The notes under the pieces were generated by a model. It ran no database searches. It had not been told where the DNA came from and saw nothing but the letters and a program-made list of their open reading frames with translations. The position numbers and the translations under genes are program-made. A stretch of 64,000 nucleotides of DNA, from assembly GCA_016617855.1 (NCBI GenBank), contig JAECUM010004978.1:23234-87233 (forward strand), written 5' to 3'. Positions 53,613 through 62,767 of the stretch are shown piece by piece (the first letter of the stretch is position 1; each line of letters starts with the position of its first letter). Source of the stretch: Megalonaias nervosa. Taxonomy: Eukaryota; Mollusca; Bivalvia; Unionida; Unionidae.

Positions 53613-54520
53613 ATAACCAATTTTACTTGACCTTACCCAGTGACAGTTCCATGGAGGTGTTTCCCAAAAGAAACATTATGTTGTTACACGGCCAAATTAC
53701 CTCAGGGCATCTTATTGGATCACGAAGCCCATTTGGAAGTGGCTTTAGTGGAAATGATTCACCCTACACAAATCCTAAATATCCTTCCAAATCAAAACCC
53801 TTTTACGGTGGAAGTTCATGACTAGCAAGTGCAACAAAACTTCGATGAACGCACCACTGGAGGTGACTCTATGAAAACACAAGACCCCAAAACTAAACGG
53901 TTCACCTCTCTGTTGACCATTCCTGCAGGCTATTATTTAAGCGGTCAACATTTGGTGAACACGATTTCTACCAAATTCAATACCATGTTTGGCAAAGCCT
54001 TGGAGAAAACCAGAAAAAGTGCCACCCTTGAGTACCATAAAATAGCTCGTCGCATACTGATCAAATTTTCAGAGGACAAAGTATTTTCCATTGCATTTTG
54101 TCCTGAATTGTATGACATTTTGGGTGGAGATCCCAAGTTGATCAAGATTCAAAAAGAAATACCAGCCGTTACCGGCAACTTGGATTTTGCGAAATCTTTT
54201 CGATTCCCTGAAGAAATGAACCAAGGAGTGAATTTGATCTTTGTGTACTCCGATGTGGTGGAGTACAACGTGGTGGGACACACCTCCGTACCGTTACTGC
54301 GTGTCATTCCTTTCAAAGTGGATTCTGGAACAAACGCTGACGAGGAAGGAGGAAACACCTATCACCTTCACCGCGAATATGTACATCCTAACTATTTGCC
54401 CGTCAGTAAGTCGTATTTCGACACTGTCAACATTACTATAAAAGGAGATCTGGGATAAAAGTTTCCATTCATCAAAGGGAAGTCACAGTGAAACTCCATT
54501 TTCGAAAACGATTACTCTAA
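53609..54520 (+). pseudogene. Minor capsid protein (penton, single jelly roll)
   Basis: It would form the capsid vertices. The N-terminus (YLTLPSDSSMEVFP) and the later GYYLSGQHLVNTI, YDILGG and VVGHTSVPLLRVIP segments follow the Polinton penton pattern. The last strand with VTVKLHFRKR ends at the TAA at 54518. Breaks: a frameshift near 53675, TAG at 53823 and a frameshift near 54456. The large open piece 53829-54458 holds most of the fold. The start overlaps the preceding stop by ATGA. Confidence 0.88.
54437..54445 (+). promoter_or_regulatory. TATA-like element in penton 3' end
   Basis: TATAAAAGG, 97 nt before the ATG at 54534. The spacing is longer than elsewhere, so support is weaker. Confidence 0.35.
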
Positions 54521-54533
54521 CCCCTTGTCAGTC

Positions 54534-54978
54534 ATGTATTCTGTGTACCAAGGAGTCGCTCGACAGCGAGGACATGGTTTAGGAGATATGCTGAAAAAAG
54601 CCTTTCGTTCGGTGGCTCCCGTTTAAAAACCGATGGTGACACGAGGATTGCACGCCTTGAAAGATGCCGCGTTGACGCAAGACAAAGAATTTCTCCAAAA
54701 TGTCATCACTGACAAATAAAATCCAAAAGAAGCTTTCTTGAGAGCAGGCAAAAATGTCTTGCTTCATACGGGCAAAGACATTTTGGGCCGACGAGAAACT
54801 CCTATAAATGCCCCGAACGCTGCCGAGTCAGGCATTCCTACTTCCCTAACGACACAGCAAGGACAAGGCAGAAAGAGACGACGATGACGCCCCATCAGAG
54901 GACTTCACACACCCAAAGCTAGAAAGACTAAGAAAAGAAGAACCGTCCGAGACTTAGACGTTTTTGATTATTATATCA
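54534..54978 (+). pseudogene. pVI-like minor capsid protein
   Basis: Short basic protein starting MYSVYQGVARQRGHGLGDML. The QRGHGLG motif near an amphipathic helix, the later FLRAGKNVLL helix and the Lys/Arg-rich C-terminus (QGRKRRR, KARKTKKRR) match the adenovirus pVI-like protein that Polintons encode between penton and major capsid genes. In adenoviruses pVI links hexons to the core and helps membrane disruption. Three in-frame stops lie at 54624 (TAA), 54717 (TAA) and 54885 (TGA), all in one frame with no frameshift until the end. The C-terminal limit is approximate because the original stop is not evident. Confidence 0.75.
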
Positions 54979-54996
54979 GAGAAAGAAAGAAAGAAA

Positions 54997-56316
54997 ATGA
55001 TGTACCGAGAGTCTTGCACCTGTTCCAAGTCGGAACTGGATCTGTTTGCCATGCCACCCACCATGATGACGATGCAAGATTCCCAATGGGTCGAATTTCA
55101 TCCCGTCTCCTCTTTGACGGATTCAGCTCGCATCGAGTTTGAAATCAAAGGACAGCCCGAAGATTACTTAGATCTGAATAGCAGTTACTAGTAGCTGAAA
55201 CTCAAAGTGATCAAAACGGACAACACCAATCCGGGAGCCGATGCTAGAGTAGCTCTCGTCAACAATTTCATGCATTCCTTGTTCAGCGAAGTGGATTTGT
55301 ACGTGAATAACAAACTGGTCAGCAGAAGCATTGGATACTTACCCTTACCGAGCGTACCTGGAAAATCTCTTGACGTGCGGAAAAGAGGCCAAGAACACTC
55401 ATCTGGATGCTTGCGTCGTTTTGAAACCTGACACCGCAGGTGAGGACAAGTTTAAAGACACAGCCCTGGCTTTTAGGACCGTCGAAAGAAAATCCTGCAA
55501 GGTCGTAGAATGGAACTGATGATCCATCAGTTCCAAACTATTACCATGCAGGATTGCATTTGGACATGTGGTTGCAAGACAAGTCTTTGCTCAAGGGAGT
55601 GGATATTCGCCTGAGACTGAATCGCAGCAGTGTCGCTTTCCATTTGATGGCTCATGCCAACGAGTACAAAACCATCATCCAAGAAGCCAGACTTTACGTG
55701 CGTTGCCTAAAAGTGTTACCTAAAGCGGGAAACGACATCAGTCACACATTGAATAGAACGACCTTCAAGTATTCGATACGTCGCGTAGAAGTGAAAACTT
55801 TCACCATTCCTGCTGGACTCCGATCCAAGATCGAAGATCATCTGTTCCAAGGACAGTTACCCAAACGTTTAATCGTTGGTATCGTCAGCAATGCAGCCCC
55901 GTTGAGGAGCCCACGATCAAAACCCTTTCCAGTTTAAGCACTACAGAGTGTCCAAGATCTAAGTCAGTCGCGATGGCAAGACCTCGTGTACCAGACCCTT
56001 CGAACCTAACTTTGCCCAGAAGAATTACTTCAGATCGTACTTGTCCCTGTACGAAGCTACCGGACAGCTAGGAACCAACACCAGTCACAGCATTTCGTAC
56101 GAAGATTATGTAGGAGGTTACACATTGTGGGCCTTTGATTTCACTCCAGACCAAGGCAATGACGAGGAACATTTCCACCCTATAAAATCTGGTCAACTGC
56201 GCGTGGAACTTCAGTTTGCAGAAGCTCTAGCCGAGACGGTCAACGTAATCTTGTATGCCGAATTCGATAATACCATAGAAATCAACAGTTTGAGAGAAGT
56301 CATTCTAGACTATTAG
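54997..56316 (+). pseudogene. Major capsid protein (double jelly roll)
   Basis: It would form the hexon-like capsomers. ATG at 54997 or 55000 starts MYRESCTCSKSELDLF. WVEFHP, DYLDL, the HSLFSEVDLYVNNKL segment, TYPYRAYLE, LLKGVDIRLRL, the EDYVGGYTLWAFDFTPD segment and a final VNVILYAEFDN follow in family order, and the gene ends with TAG at 56314. Breaks: two adjacent TAG codons (55189, 55192), frameshifts near 55330, 55530 and 55905, and TAA at 55960. At about 440 codons the length fits the family. Confidence 0.94.
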
Positions 56317-56321
56317 AAACT

Positions 56322-56834
56322 ATGGAAGACACTTATTCCTCTTTAAACAGTAGAGAATCTTTGGAAATGGAATGGGAGGATACCGTGAAAGCAGAACCCC
56401 AAGACAAAGACGAAGACGACGTAGTGGTCACGTCCAGATGGCCAGAACAAGAACAACATTTAGTGTCCTGTTTCGCCAAACACCTGGCGGATAAAATTAC
56501 GGAATTGACCAAGAAAGATTGCTATGGATGACAAAACGATCATCCCAGTCAAATTCAACACGATAAATGTCTGATGATGAGCCAAGAAGAAAAATTGGAC
56601 GAGTATCTGGACGATGCTTGGAGTCTCATCTCGGAAGAAGCAGTGTTGCATGAGTGGTATAAAGGCTTGCGTGATCATTCCTCCCCTCCATCAACTACTC
56701 TAGAGATCTATCGCATCGAGGCTCTCTTAGCCCAGAGTGCGGAGACGAAGCAAAGAAACGGCTACTTGACAGAGCTTTTCAAACAAAAAGTTAGAATTGA
56801 ATTGAAGACTTATCATTACCTGTGGAAAAAAAAA
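56322..56834 (+). pseudogene. Conserved acidic protein between capsid and protease genes
   Basis: ATG 56322, five bases after the capsid stop. The N-terminus is acidic and Ser-rich. KKDCYG, a TGA at 56529, then QNDHPSQ..HDKC follows in the same frame. The Cys/His spacing resembles a small gene often found next to the capsid gene of Polintons and relatives (CYGC...DHPSQ...H...C), a possible zinc-binding protein. After this the sequence is helical and Glu-rich. The stop seems lost because the frame runs into the protease through an A9-A10 run at 56826-56835, so the boundary is arbitrary. Confidence 0.55.
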
Positions 56835-57419
56835 ATGGATACCTGGGAACTTTATTACCTTTTGAATAACAGTTCGTACACTGCTTCTTGGAATCCTGTC
56901 GTGTGCGCTAAAGATGAAGTACCTCATCGCAAACCTCAAGACCATCAAGCTTATGTCATCAACACGGACGACAGTCATCATCCAGGAACTCACTGGGTCG
57001 CCGTCTACTTCCCTCAAGAGGATTGTGTGGAGTATTTTGATTCGTATGGATTACCCTTTGGAAGACGACATCATTGACTTTATGAGAAGAAATGCCCAGA
57101 TGACACCATTCAATAATGTGAATTACAAGGCACAGATTCCATGGTGTGTGGACAATATTGTGTGTATTGTTTTTTTCATCAACACAGTCTTGGATATCCT
57201 TTAGAACATTTGGTGACTTATTTTGATCGTAACTCTTCTAGAAACGATGAGAAAGTAGATAGATGGTTTTGTGACCATTATGGCTGTCTTTTGTCTTTAG
57301 CTAGGAAACGTAGTGTACATCAATGGCCCAATGACTTCCATCAGTGGAAATCTAATTTGACTTCACAACGTTGTCAACCTTGTCAAAAAAGTTTGTTTGA
57401 TATTATTGTTAATTGTTAG
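56835..57419 (+). pseudogene. Adenain-like cysteine protease (virion maturation)
   Basis: Family C5-like. It starts MDTWELYYLL. A YVINTDD strand precedes the catalytic His in GTHWVAVYF (His codon 56991-56993). The acidic residue follows in CVEYFDSYG, Gln in YKAQIP, and the catalytic Cys in VCGQYCVYCFF (Cys codon 57147-57149). The order His, Glu/Asp, Gln, Cys is as in adenovirus protease. Frameshifts near 57055 and 57140 move the reading out of frame and back. The C-terminus ends CQPCQKSLF...NC with an extra CxxC. In adenoviruses this enzyme cleaves pVI and other virion proteins, and a pVI-like gene lies upstream here. Confidence 0.92.
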
Positions 57420-57437
57420 TGATTATTTGTTTTTTTT

Positions 57438-57445
57438 TATAAAAT
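57438..57445 (+). promoter_or_regulatory. TATA box of right-flank gene
   Basis: TATAAAAT, 26 nt before the ATG at 57464. The spacing is shorter than for other genes. Confidence 0.45.
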
Positions 57446-57463
57446 ACGTTGTGTTTTGAAAAA

Positions 57464-57781
57464 ATGTGTCTGTCGTTTCTTTTCAAAAACACTGTGATAC
57501 CAAAGCCTGAAGAGATAAAGAATGTCAGGATGTTGAAAGTGACCGAAGACCTGATAGAAGAAGTCTTCAGAGAAGAAATCAAGAAAGAACAAGAAGAATG
57601 GACGGAGAAGTACAGACTTCGGAAGCAGAGAGAACAGCAACAACAACAGCAGCAGGAATCAGACAGAAGTTTTGACGACTGCCGAGTAGACACCAAGGAG
57701 TTCTCCTTCTCTTTCCGCAGAAGCAGACCATATCGTGTAGGGAAGTCTGCCGCCAGACGGGGACGCAATCTTAGACAGTAA
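57464..57781 (+). CDS. Small charged protein with histone-type mRNA end
   Basis: An uninterrupted 105-codon frame. A hydrophobic start (MCLSFLF) is followed by a long Glu/Lys/Arg helix, a Gln run (QQQQQQQ) and a basic C-terminus (RRSRPYRVGKSAARRGRNLRQ is one base-rich tail, given here only in outline). A histone-type stem-loop begins 31 nt after the stop. The overall plan (coiled coil plus basic tail) resembles the gene at 41406-42014 at the other end of the element, though I see no convincing sequence identity. Function unknown. Confidence 0.55.
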   Translation: MCLSFLFKNTVIPKPEEIKNVRMLKVTEDLIEEVFREEIKKEQEEWTEKYRLRKQREQQQQQQQESDRSFDDCRVDTKEFSFSFRRSRPYRVGKSAARRGRNLRQ

Positions 57782-57811
57782 AATATTGGCATCACTCCCC
57801 GTCAACACAAC

Positions 57812-57848
57812 AACCCTTTTCAGGGCTACACCAACACTCTAGAAAAGA
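57812..57848 (+). terminator. Histone-type 3' stem-loop with purine box (module 3)
   Basis: AACCCT-TTTC-AGGGCT (57812-57827) has a UUUC loop. One stem position is an A-C mismatch, the rest pairs. AGAAAAGA (57841-57848) follows after 13 nt, then ATTCAAATGCC. Confidence 0.78.
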
Positions 57849-58108
57849 CATACTAATTCAAATGCCAAAAAATAATTGTGTGTTTTTTATGTTAAAAAAT
57901 TGAAGTGTGTCTTTAAGCACTTCGTTTCTTTTGTCAGTAAAACTCCACACTTCGTTTCTGTCTTGTCGGATAGTATGTGAATGTGCTTGCAAGTAAAAAT
58001 GTCAACGTGAGTGTTTCTTTTAGGTTCGCGCGTTCCATGTAATAGTAATAGTGGTATTGTAAGTTTTGGTGTAAGGGAATGTTTTCCTTCACGTCCGTGC
58101 TCCAGGGA

Positions 58109-58115
58109 TATAAAG
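58109..58115 (+). promoter_or_regulatory. TATA box of right-most gene
   Basis: TATAAAG, 57 nt before the ATG at 58166. Confidence 0.65.
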
Positions 58116-58165
58116 CAGAGCGATCGTCAGTCTCGCTACCCATTGTTGACGTATCAACATTGAAG

Positions 58166-58703
58166 ATGAGTAACAGAATTGCAAAGTTACTGGAACTCCA
58201 AATGCACTTGGAATATGCCAGGCGCATTTAGATGAGCTGGCTATGGAGGCTATAGCCGAAGAAGCCAGGTTAGAGGAGGAGGAAGAGGAGAAAAAGAAAG
58301 AGGAGGAGAAGGAAAAGAAGCGAGGGATCCTTCCTCACCTCAGACTGAGACCTGTGTGTGAGGTCAAGCCTGAGGTGAGGACGCCTCCTCAACAGTACCA
58401 GCAGGACAACCAACACCACAACCACTACCAGCACCACAACCTCTGCTAGTTCCTACAGCCACTACAAGCACCACAACTTCATCATCCACGGGTGTGGTAT
58501 AGGAGAAGTAGGGAAGCCTTCACTATCCCAGAGACGGAAGATTGGGGTGCTGAAGCCACTCAAGAGGCCCCTGCGCTCCCGATCACAAATGTGAATTGGG
58601 CAAATGATTGGAGCAATAGATGTGTCTGTGGTGCCCGGCCTGGGAGATGTCACCATTAGGCAGGTGCAATTGGAGTTCGAAGGAAACAACAGCCCTTCTC
58701 AGG
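58166..58703 (+). pseudogene. Right-most flank gene, charged protein
   Basis: ATG 58166 starts MSNRIAKLLELQMHLEYARR. A frameshift near 58226 leads to the frame with ELAMEAIAEEARLEEEEEEK, a run of acidic and Lys residues, and then a basic ILPHLRLRP segment. A further shift near 58440 seems needed because the downstream sequence is open in another frame up to a TAA lying in the stem-loop region (about 58704). The exact C-terminus is uncertain. The long acidic/basic helix resembles the other histone-end genes in composition only. Confidence 0.5.
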
Positions 58704-58727
58704 GCTAACCGGATCTCTAGAAAAGAG
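58691..58727 (+). terminator. Histone-type 3' stem-loop with purine box (module 4)
   Basis: AGCCCT-TCTC-AGGGCT (58691-58706): six perfect pairs with a UCUC loop. AGAAAAGAG (58719-58727) follows after 12 nt, then ATTCAAGTTGCC. Confidence 0.82.
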
Positions 58728-58795
58728 ACAATATTCAAGTTGCCAATTTGTGTGAATGTAGAGCAGCGTGACTATAAATACTCTCTCCTTTACTG

Positions 58796-58796
<1 letters not shown>

Positions 58797-58846
<50 letters not shown>

Positions 58847-59185
58847 GCGTTCGCGTACATTTGTGTGGATAGTAGAGTGCGTTTGTGTGCGTTCGCGTAC
58901 GTTTGTGTGGATAGTAGATATGTTGTGGGTTTTTTTCTTCTCTTCCCGTCTGTGTGGATAGTAGATATAGCGTGTTTTATGCGTTGGCGTTTGTTTGTGT
59001 GGATAGTAGATATGGTGTGTTTGTGTGCGTTCGCGTACGTTTGTGTGGATAGTAGATATGGTGTGTTTTTTTCGTCTCTTCCCGTCTGTGTGAATAGTAG
59101 ATACGGTGTGTTTTATGCGTTCGCGTTCGTTTGAATGTGTGGATAGTGGATATGGTGTGCTTTATGCGTTCGCGTTTGTTTGTGT
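58797..59185. repeat. (TG)n tract and TG-rich minisatellite
   Basis: A pure (TG)n tract at 58797-58841 is followed by six or seven imperfect units of about 48-60 bp containing GCGTTCGCGTACGTTTGTGTG followed by GATAGTAGATA. This borders the Polinton on the left and cuts the retroelement integrase on the right. Confidence 0.9.
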
Positions 59186-59874
59186 GACCTGATATCAAAT
59201 CAAGCAACCAATACTTGTTCACCATAATGTGTGCATCCACAAGATTTCCATAGGTTATTGCTTTAAAGAATGTTAAGGCAAAAACTGTTCTAAAAGTTTT
59301 GGTTATGTTTTTGTAACATTTGTTTGCCTCCACAAGTCTGTCCGGTCTGATCAAGGGTCAGATTTTATGTTTGGATATTTCCGACAACCTATGCATGAAT
59401 TAGACATCCAACAGTTTAATATTTCTGCCTATCACCCAGAAAGTCAAAGGGATACGGAAAGATTTCATCAAATTTTGAAGAACAGTACTCAGTCATATTA
59501 CTTTGATAAGGGAAGGGATTCGATGATGGTGTTCATTTTCTGTTATTTGTTGCTAGGTATTCAGTTTAAGAATCATTGGGTTTTAGATCTTATGAACTGG
59601 TTTTTGGACATACTGCCCATGGACCAGTTATTAAAATAGAAACTTCTTTCAAATGAAGATTCCAAGATTAATCTTCCTTGCTATCTTTCTTATTTCAAAT
59701 TTAAGTTATTAAACACTTGTAAAATAACAAGAACTAATTTTCAATTTACTCAATCTAAAATGAAATTCAGGGGTGACAAAATTACACAGGGAACTTTAAG
59801 CCTGGTGGTAAAATTCTGGCTGTCTTGCCCATACTGCAATATCATCTTCAGGCTAAGTATTATGGTCCTTATAC
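59186..59874 (+). pseudogene. Retroelement integrase, core and part of C-terminus
   Basis: NQYLFTIMCAST (about 59195) starts the recognisable part. SDQGSDF near 59350 is the second catalytic Asp region, and AYHPESQ...ERFHQ near 59430-59465 has the catalytic Glu. Stops interrupt at about 59237 and 59311. The continuous part 59367-59639 is open. Near 59790-59870 a KVLALLP-like C-terminal part is recognisable despite decay and runs into the nested insertion. The first catalytic Asp is lost on the left. Confidence 0.85.
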
Positions 59875-60372
59875 CAGGGTTCCTGCAGTCATGGAAATCC
59901 TGGAAAAGTTTGTAAATTACAGAAAAGCATTTAAAGGGTCTTGAAAATTTTGAAATTTTTGTAAGTCATTCAAAGTTTTGGAAAAGTCATGGAATTTTCT
60001 TTTGGTTATTTTGCATTATCCGGTTGCATTTATTTGCAGATGCAAAAGTTTTACCAACCTATCTACCTTCTTCAATGGATTTTATTAGAGTAGGTTCCCC
60101 TAAAACTTTAGTCACACTACATTCAGGGATTTTACCGCCATTCAAATTCATGGTACTCATGGCATTCAAAAGAGAATGACCTATCTGACTCGATGAAGTA
60201 TGTCCAAAAGCCAGCTGTAAAATGTTTTTGTGTTAAATTTACATGTTAGGTAAGTATTAGAGGTCATAAATTTGCATAATAGGTACTCTTGAAATTGGTA
60301 AGGAGGTCTTGTAAAATTTTGGTAAAGTCATGGAATTACATTTTTTGAAAGATTGCAGGGGTCCTGTTATAC
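59869..60372. mobile_element. Nested hAT-like non-autonomous element
   Basis: It interrupts the integrase C-terminus. The ends are CAGGGTTCCTGCAGTC (59875) and GATTGCAGGGGTCCTG (ends 60366), imperfect inverted repeats with 12 of 16 positions matching. TTATAC flanks both sides (59869-59874, 60367-60372) as a target duplication of at least 6 bp. CAGGG-type ends fit hAT elements. The interior (492 bp in total) has no transposase and carries repeated GTCATGGAA-like words. Confidence 0.7.
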
Positions 60373-60480
60373 TTTTCAAAAGAAAGTAGATGACTTAAAT
60401 TATATTATTAAGACCCCAGGGAGGCAGAAACATAAACATCTGTGTGATATGTCAAAGGAGTATTTTGACAGAGATAGAAC
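60373..60480 (+). pseudogene. Integrase C-terminal end
   Basis: The reading frame resumes after the insertion with KKVDDLNYII, then KTPGRQK.KHLCD and KEYFDRD, as expected for the end of this integrase type. About 200 bp later the RT region begins without any LTR in between. Confidence 0.65.
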
Positions 60481-60639
60481 AATTAATGATTCAGTCAGTT
60501 TTAGTTGTATTTATCCCACACAGTGAGGATGTAAACGATGGAATGCAGTCTGTCTGGTGACCTTAGTTTAACCAAAGTTTAGAATTCAGACATATTAAAC
60601 AATCTGGACCCAAAACTTTCATACCTAGAATAATAGGAA

Positions 60640-61293
60640 AGGAGTGAACTAGAACTATTATTACATGAATATGAACATGTGTTTCCTGATGTTCCAACAC
60701 AAATAAAATCTATCAAGATGTATATTCTATCAGTCCATTGATGTTGTAGATTCTACATCTGTGAAGCAACATCCTTATAGGATGAATCCTCTCAAGCAGG
60801 AATATTTGAAAAAGGAAATTCAATTTTACTGGAGAATGATTACAAAGATCATAGAACCAAGTAAAAGTAATTGCAGGTCACCATGTATTGTGTGCCTAAA
60901 CCAGATATTACATGTACCTTCCACATGTGTACAGACTAAAAAAAAGTCAACAGTGTCACCAAAATGGATTCATTTCCAAAGCCAAGATGGATGATTGCAT
61001 TAACAAATTAGAAATGACAAATATTTACCAAGATTTACTTTTTTAAAGGAATCTGGCAAATTCCACTCAAAGAATGAGCAAAATAAATTTCGCCATTTGC
61101 AACTCCAGATGGGCTTGCTTTATCAGTATGAAGTGATGTCCTTTGGAACAAAAAATTTATCTCGCAACATTCCAGTGTCTAATGAATGTTAATATCTGTT
61201 CTAGATAATTAGGATGCATACATCGATGATGTCATTATCTACAACACCTGGGAAGATCACTTGGAAACCAGTTGGAAATTTTTTTATTAACTC
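60640..61293 (+). pseudogene. Retroelement reverse transcriptase, 5' part
   Basis: Landmarks of gypsy-type RT in order: EHVFPDVPT (about 60672), KQHPYRMNPLKQEYLKKEI (60764 on), EPSKS, a PKPDITC / MCTD region, KVNSVTK.DSFPKPR, IWQIPL, FATPDGL and the catalytic AYIDDVIIYN (about 61210). Many stops and shifts separate them. It ends at the second insertion. Confidence 0.88.
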
Positions 61294-61950
61294 GGGTGGA
61301 GCTCGACAGTTTTGTATATTGCATAGGGTTAGAATTTGAAAGAAAACGAATTTCCCTGGGTTTCCTCACTGGTTATACTGGCTATTTAAAAAAAGAACAT
61401 GTATATCTTAGGTATTGTTCAAAGAACCTTTAATTCCCTTTATTTTGGTGTATGATTGATGGGTGTAATATGGGTTATAGAGTATACAGCTTGGCCTTAC
61501 TCCAGATGTGCACCTTTCAAAAAAGTGCTAGCACCACTTGGTCATTTTCACTTCCTGAACTTAGAGGTAAATTGTAAAAACAAAAGAGCCGATAACTGTT
61601 TTTTACATATTATATATTTGGTAATTCATTCATTGCACTTTCAGAAGCTGGTATTGTCTAGTCTGGCAAAATTTATTTTCCCTATTTTAATAGCTGCTAA
61701 GGATAGTGTACTTTAGACAAATTCAGGCTGACTTTTGGAGCACAAGGGAGCAGTCATGTTAGTTAGCAGTGTGCTAAGATCATTTACAATTTCCAAAAGT
61801 ACAATATCCAAAGAAATGTCACTCACGTTACATCAAAGTAGTATAGAGGTATGCCAACATTCTCTCCAGTGTGCATGTTTTAGATGCAAACAACTTTACC
61901 TTACATACGTCACTCTCTCAAAAGTACATAATAACTGGTGAGCGCCCGCT
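61294..61950. mobile_element. Second nested insertion, unclassified
   Basis: The RT reading is broken after TTATTAACTC (61293) and resumes at CTCAGTGAAGCAAATCTAAC (61949). The inserted 650 bp begin GGGTGGAGCTCGACAGTT and end AACTGGTGAGCGCCCG, which are imperfect inverted repeats. CTC may be a 3-bp target duplication. The interior has no recognised gene. Confidence 0.5.
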
Positions 61951-62650
61951 CAGTGAAGCAAATCTAACAATTTATGTAGAAGTGAGTTTTGCCAGGTTTA
62001 TTTCACATATTTAGGACATATTGTGGGACAAGGTTAAGTTAAATATATAAAAGTTACGGTCAAGGTCATCTTAGTTCCCAGTGCCTGTTAAAAGAAACGT
62101 ATGCGATTTTTGGTATGAATGGTTATTGTCAGAAATTTTGCTAAGTTTTTCTATAATTGACGAGCCTAGGACAAGTTTGTTAACAAATCTAAGTTTCATT
62201 GGTCTGGAATTTGTTTTGACAAATTAAAAGTCATGCATAAAAGTGCACCAGTTCTTTCAGCATCAAATTTCAGTTATTTAAAATGTCTGTTGATGCAAGT
62301 GATGTAGGGGTTGGTGGAGTATTGATCCAAGAAGATAAAAATGGTGTAGATCATCCAGTACGGCTATTTAAAAAAGGTAAACAATCATCAGAGAAATTGT
62401 TCCACAACTGAAAAGGAATGCTTATCTTTGACGTTGTCTTTTGCAACATTTTGAAGTATATATTAGTTTATCTCTTTCTCTGGTTGATGTATTCAGTGAT
62501 CACAATCCCCTCATTTTCATTAAACAAAAAATGAAAAGTAGAGATTGTTGAGGTTGAGATACTACTACAAGAATACAGCAATGACATTTGATGTGAGGGA
62601 AAAAGATAATAAGGATTGAAGATGCACTCTATGTGAATATAAGTAATATA
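61951..62650 (+). pseudogene. RT end and RNase H region
   Basis: SEANLTI resumes the RT. LGHIVGQG near 62010 marks the thumb/connection. VDASDVGVGGVLIQED (62289 on) is the RNase H start with its catalytic Asp. DHPVRLF, a CNILKYIL region and FSDHNPLIF (about 62494) follow. Stops and frameshifts are frequent. Confidence 0.85.
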
Positions 62651-62767
62651 TTGTTTTATTCTGTGTAATTCATATGACATTTAGTTTTAACTATTATAGT
62701 ATCAGATGCATGTTTGAGTTTGATGTAAAATAAAGCATTATTGTGTACATTTTTTCTTTTCGTTACG

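Larger units (their letters stand above)
40876..58745. mobile_element. Decayed Polinton (Maverick) endogenous virus-like element
   Basis: The span is defined by genes and 3'-end modules because I could not find terminal inverted repeats or a 6-bp target duplication. All core Polinton genes are present: pPolB, packaging ATPase, integrase with chromodomain, minor and major capsid proteins, pVI-like protein and adenain-like protease. At about 18 kb the length is typical. Most genes lie on the plus strand. Two small ones at the left lie on the minus strand. I count about 18 in-frame stops and well over a dozen frameshifts, spread evenly, so the element is an old non-functional copy. GC content is clearly above that of the flanks. 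Confidence 0.95.

Noticed and set aside
41406..56531. Alternative genetic code with TGA as sense
   Set aside because: TAA and TAG also interrupt frames, frameshifts abound, and tryptophan is encoded by TGG. Decay explains it.
40876..58727. Real histone genes next to the stem-loops
   Set aside because: The adjacent reading frames lack any histone fold or core histone motifs. They are coiled-coil or charged proteins.
59186..62700. Two different tandem retroelements explaining the integrase-first order
   Set aside because: No LTR, primer site, gag or protease lies between the integrase end and RT start, and the gap is only about 200 bp.
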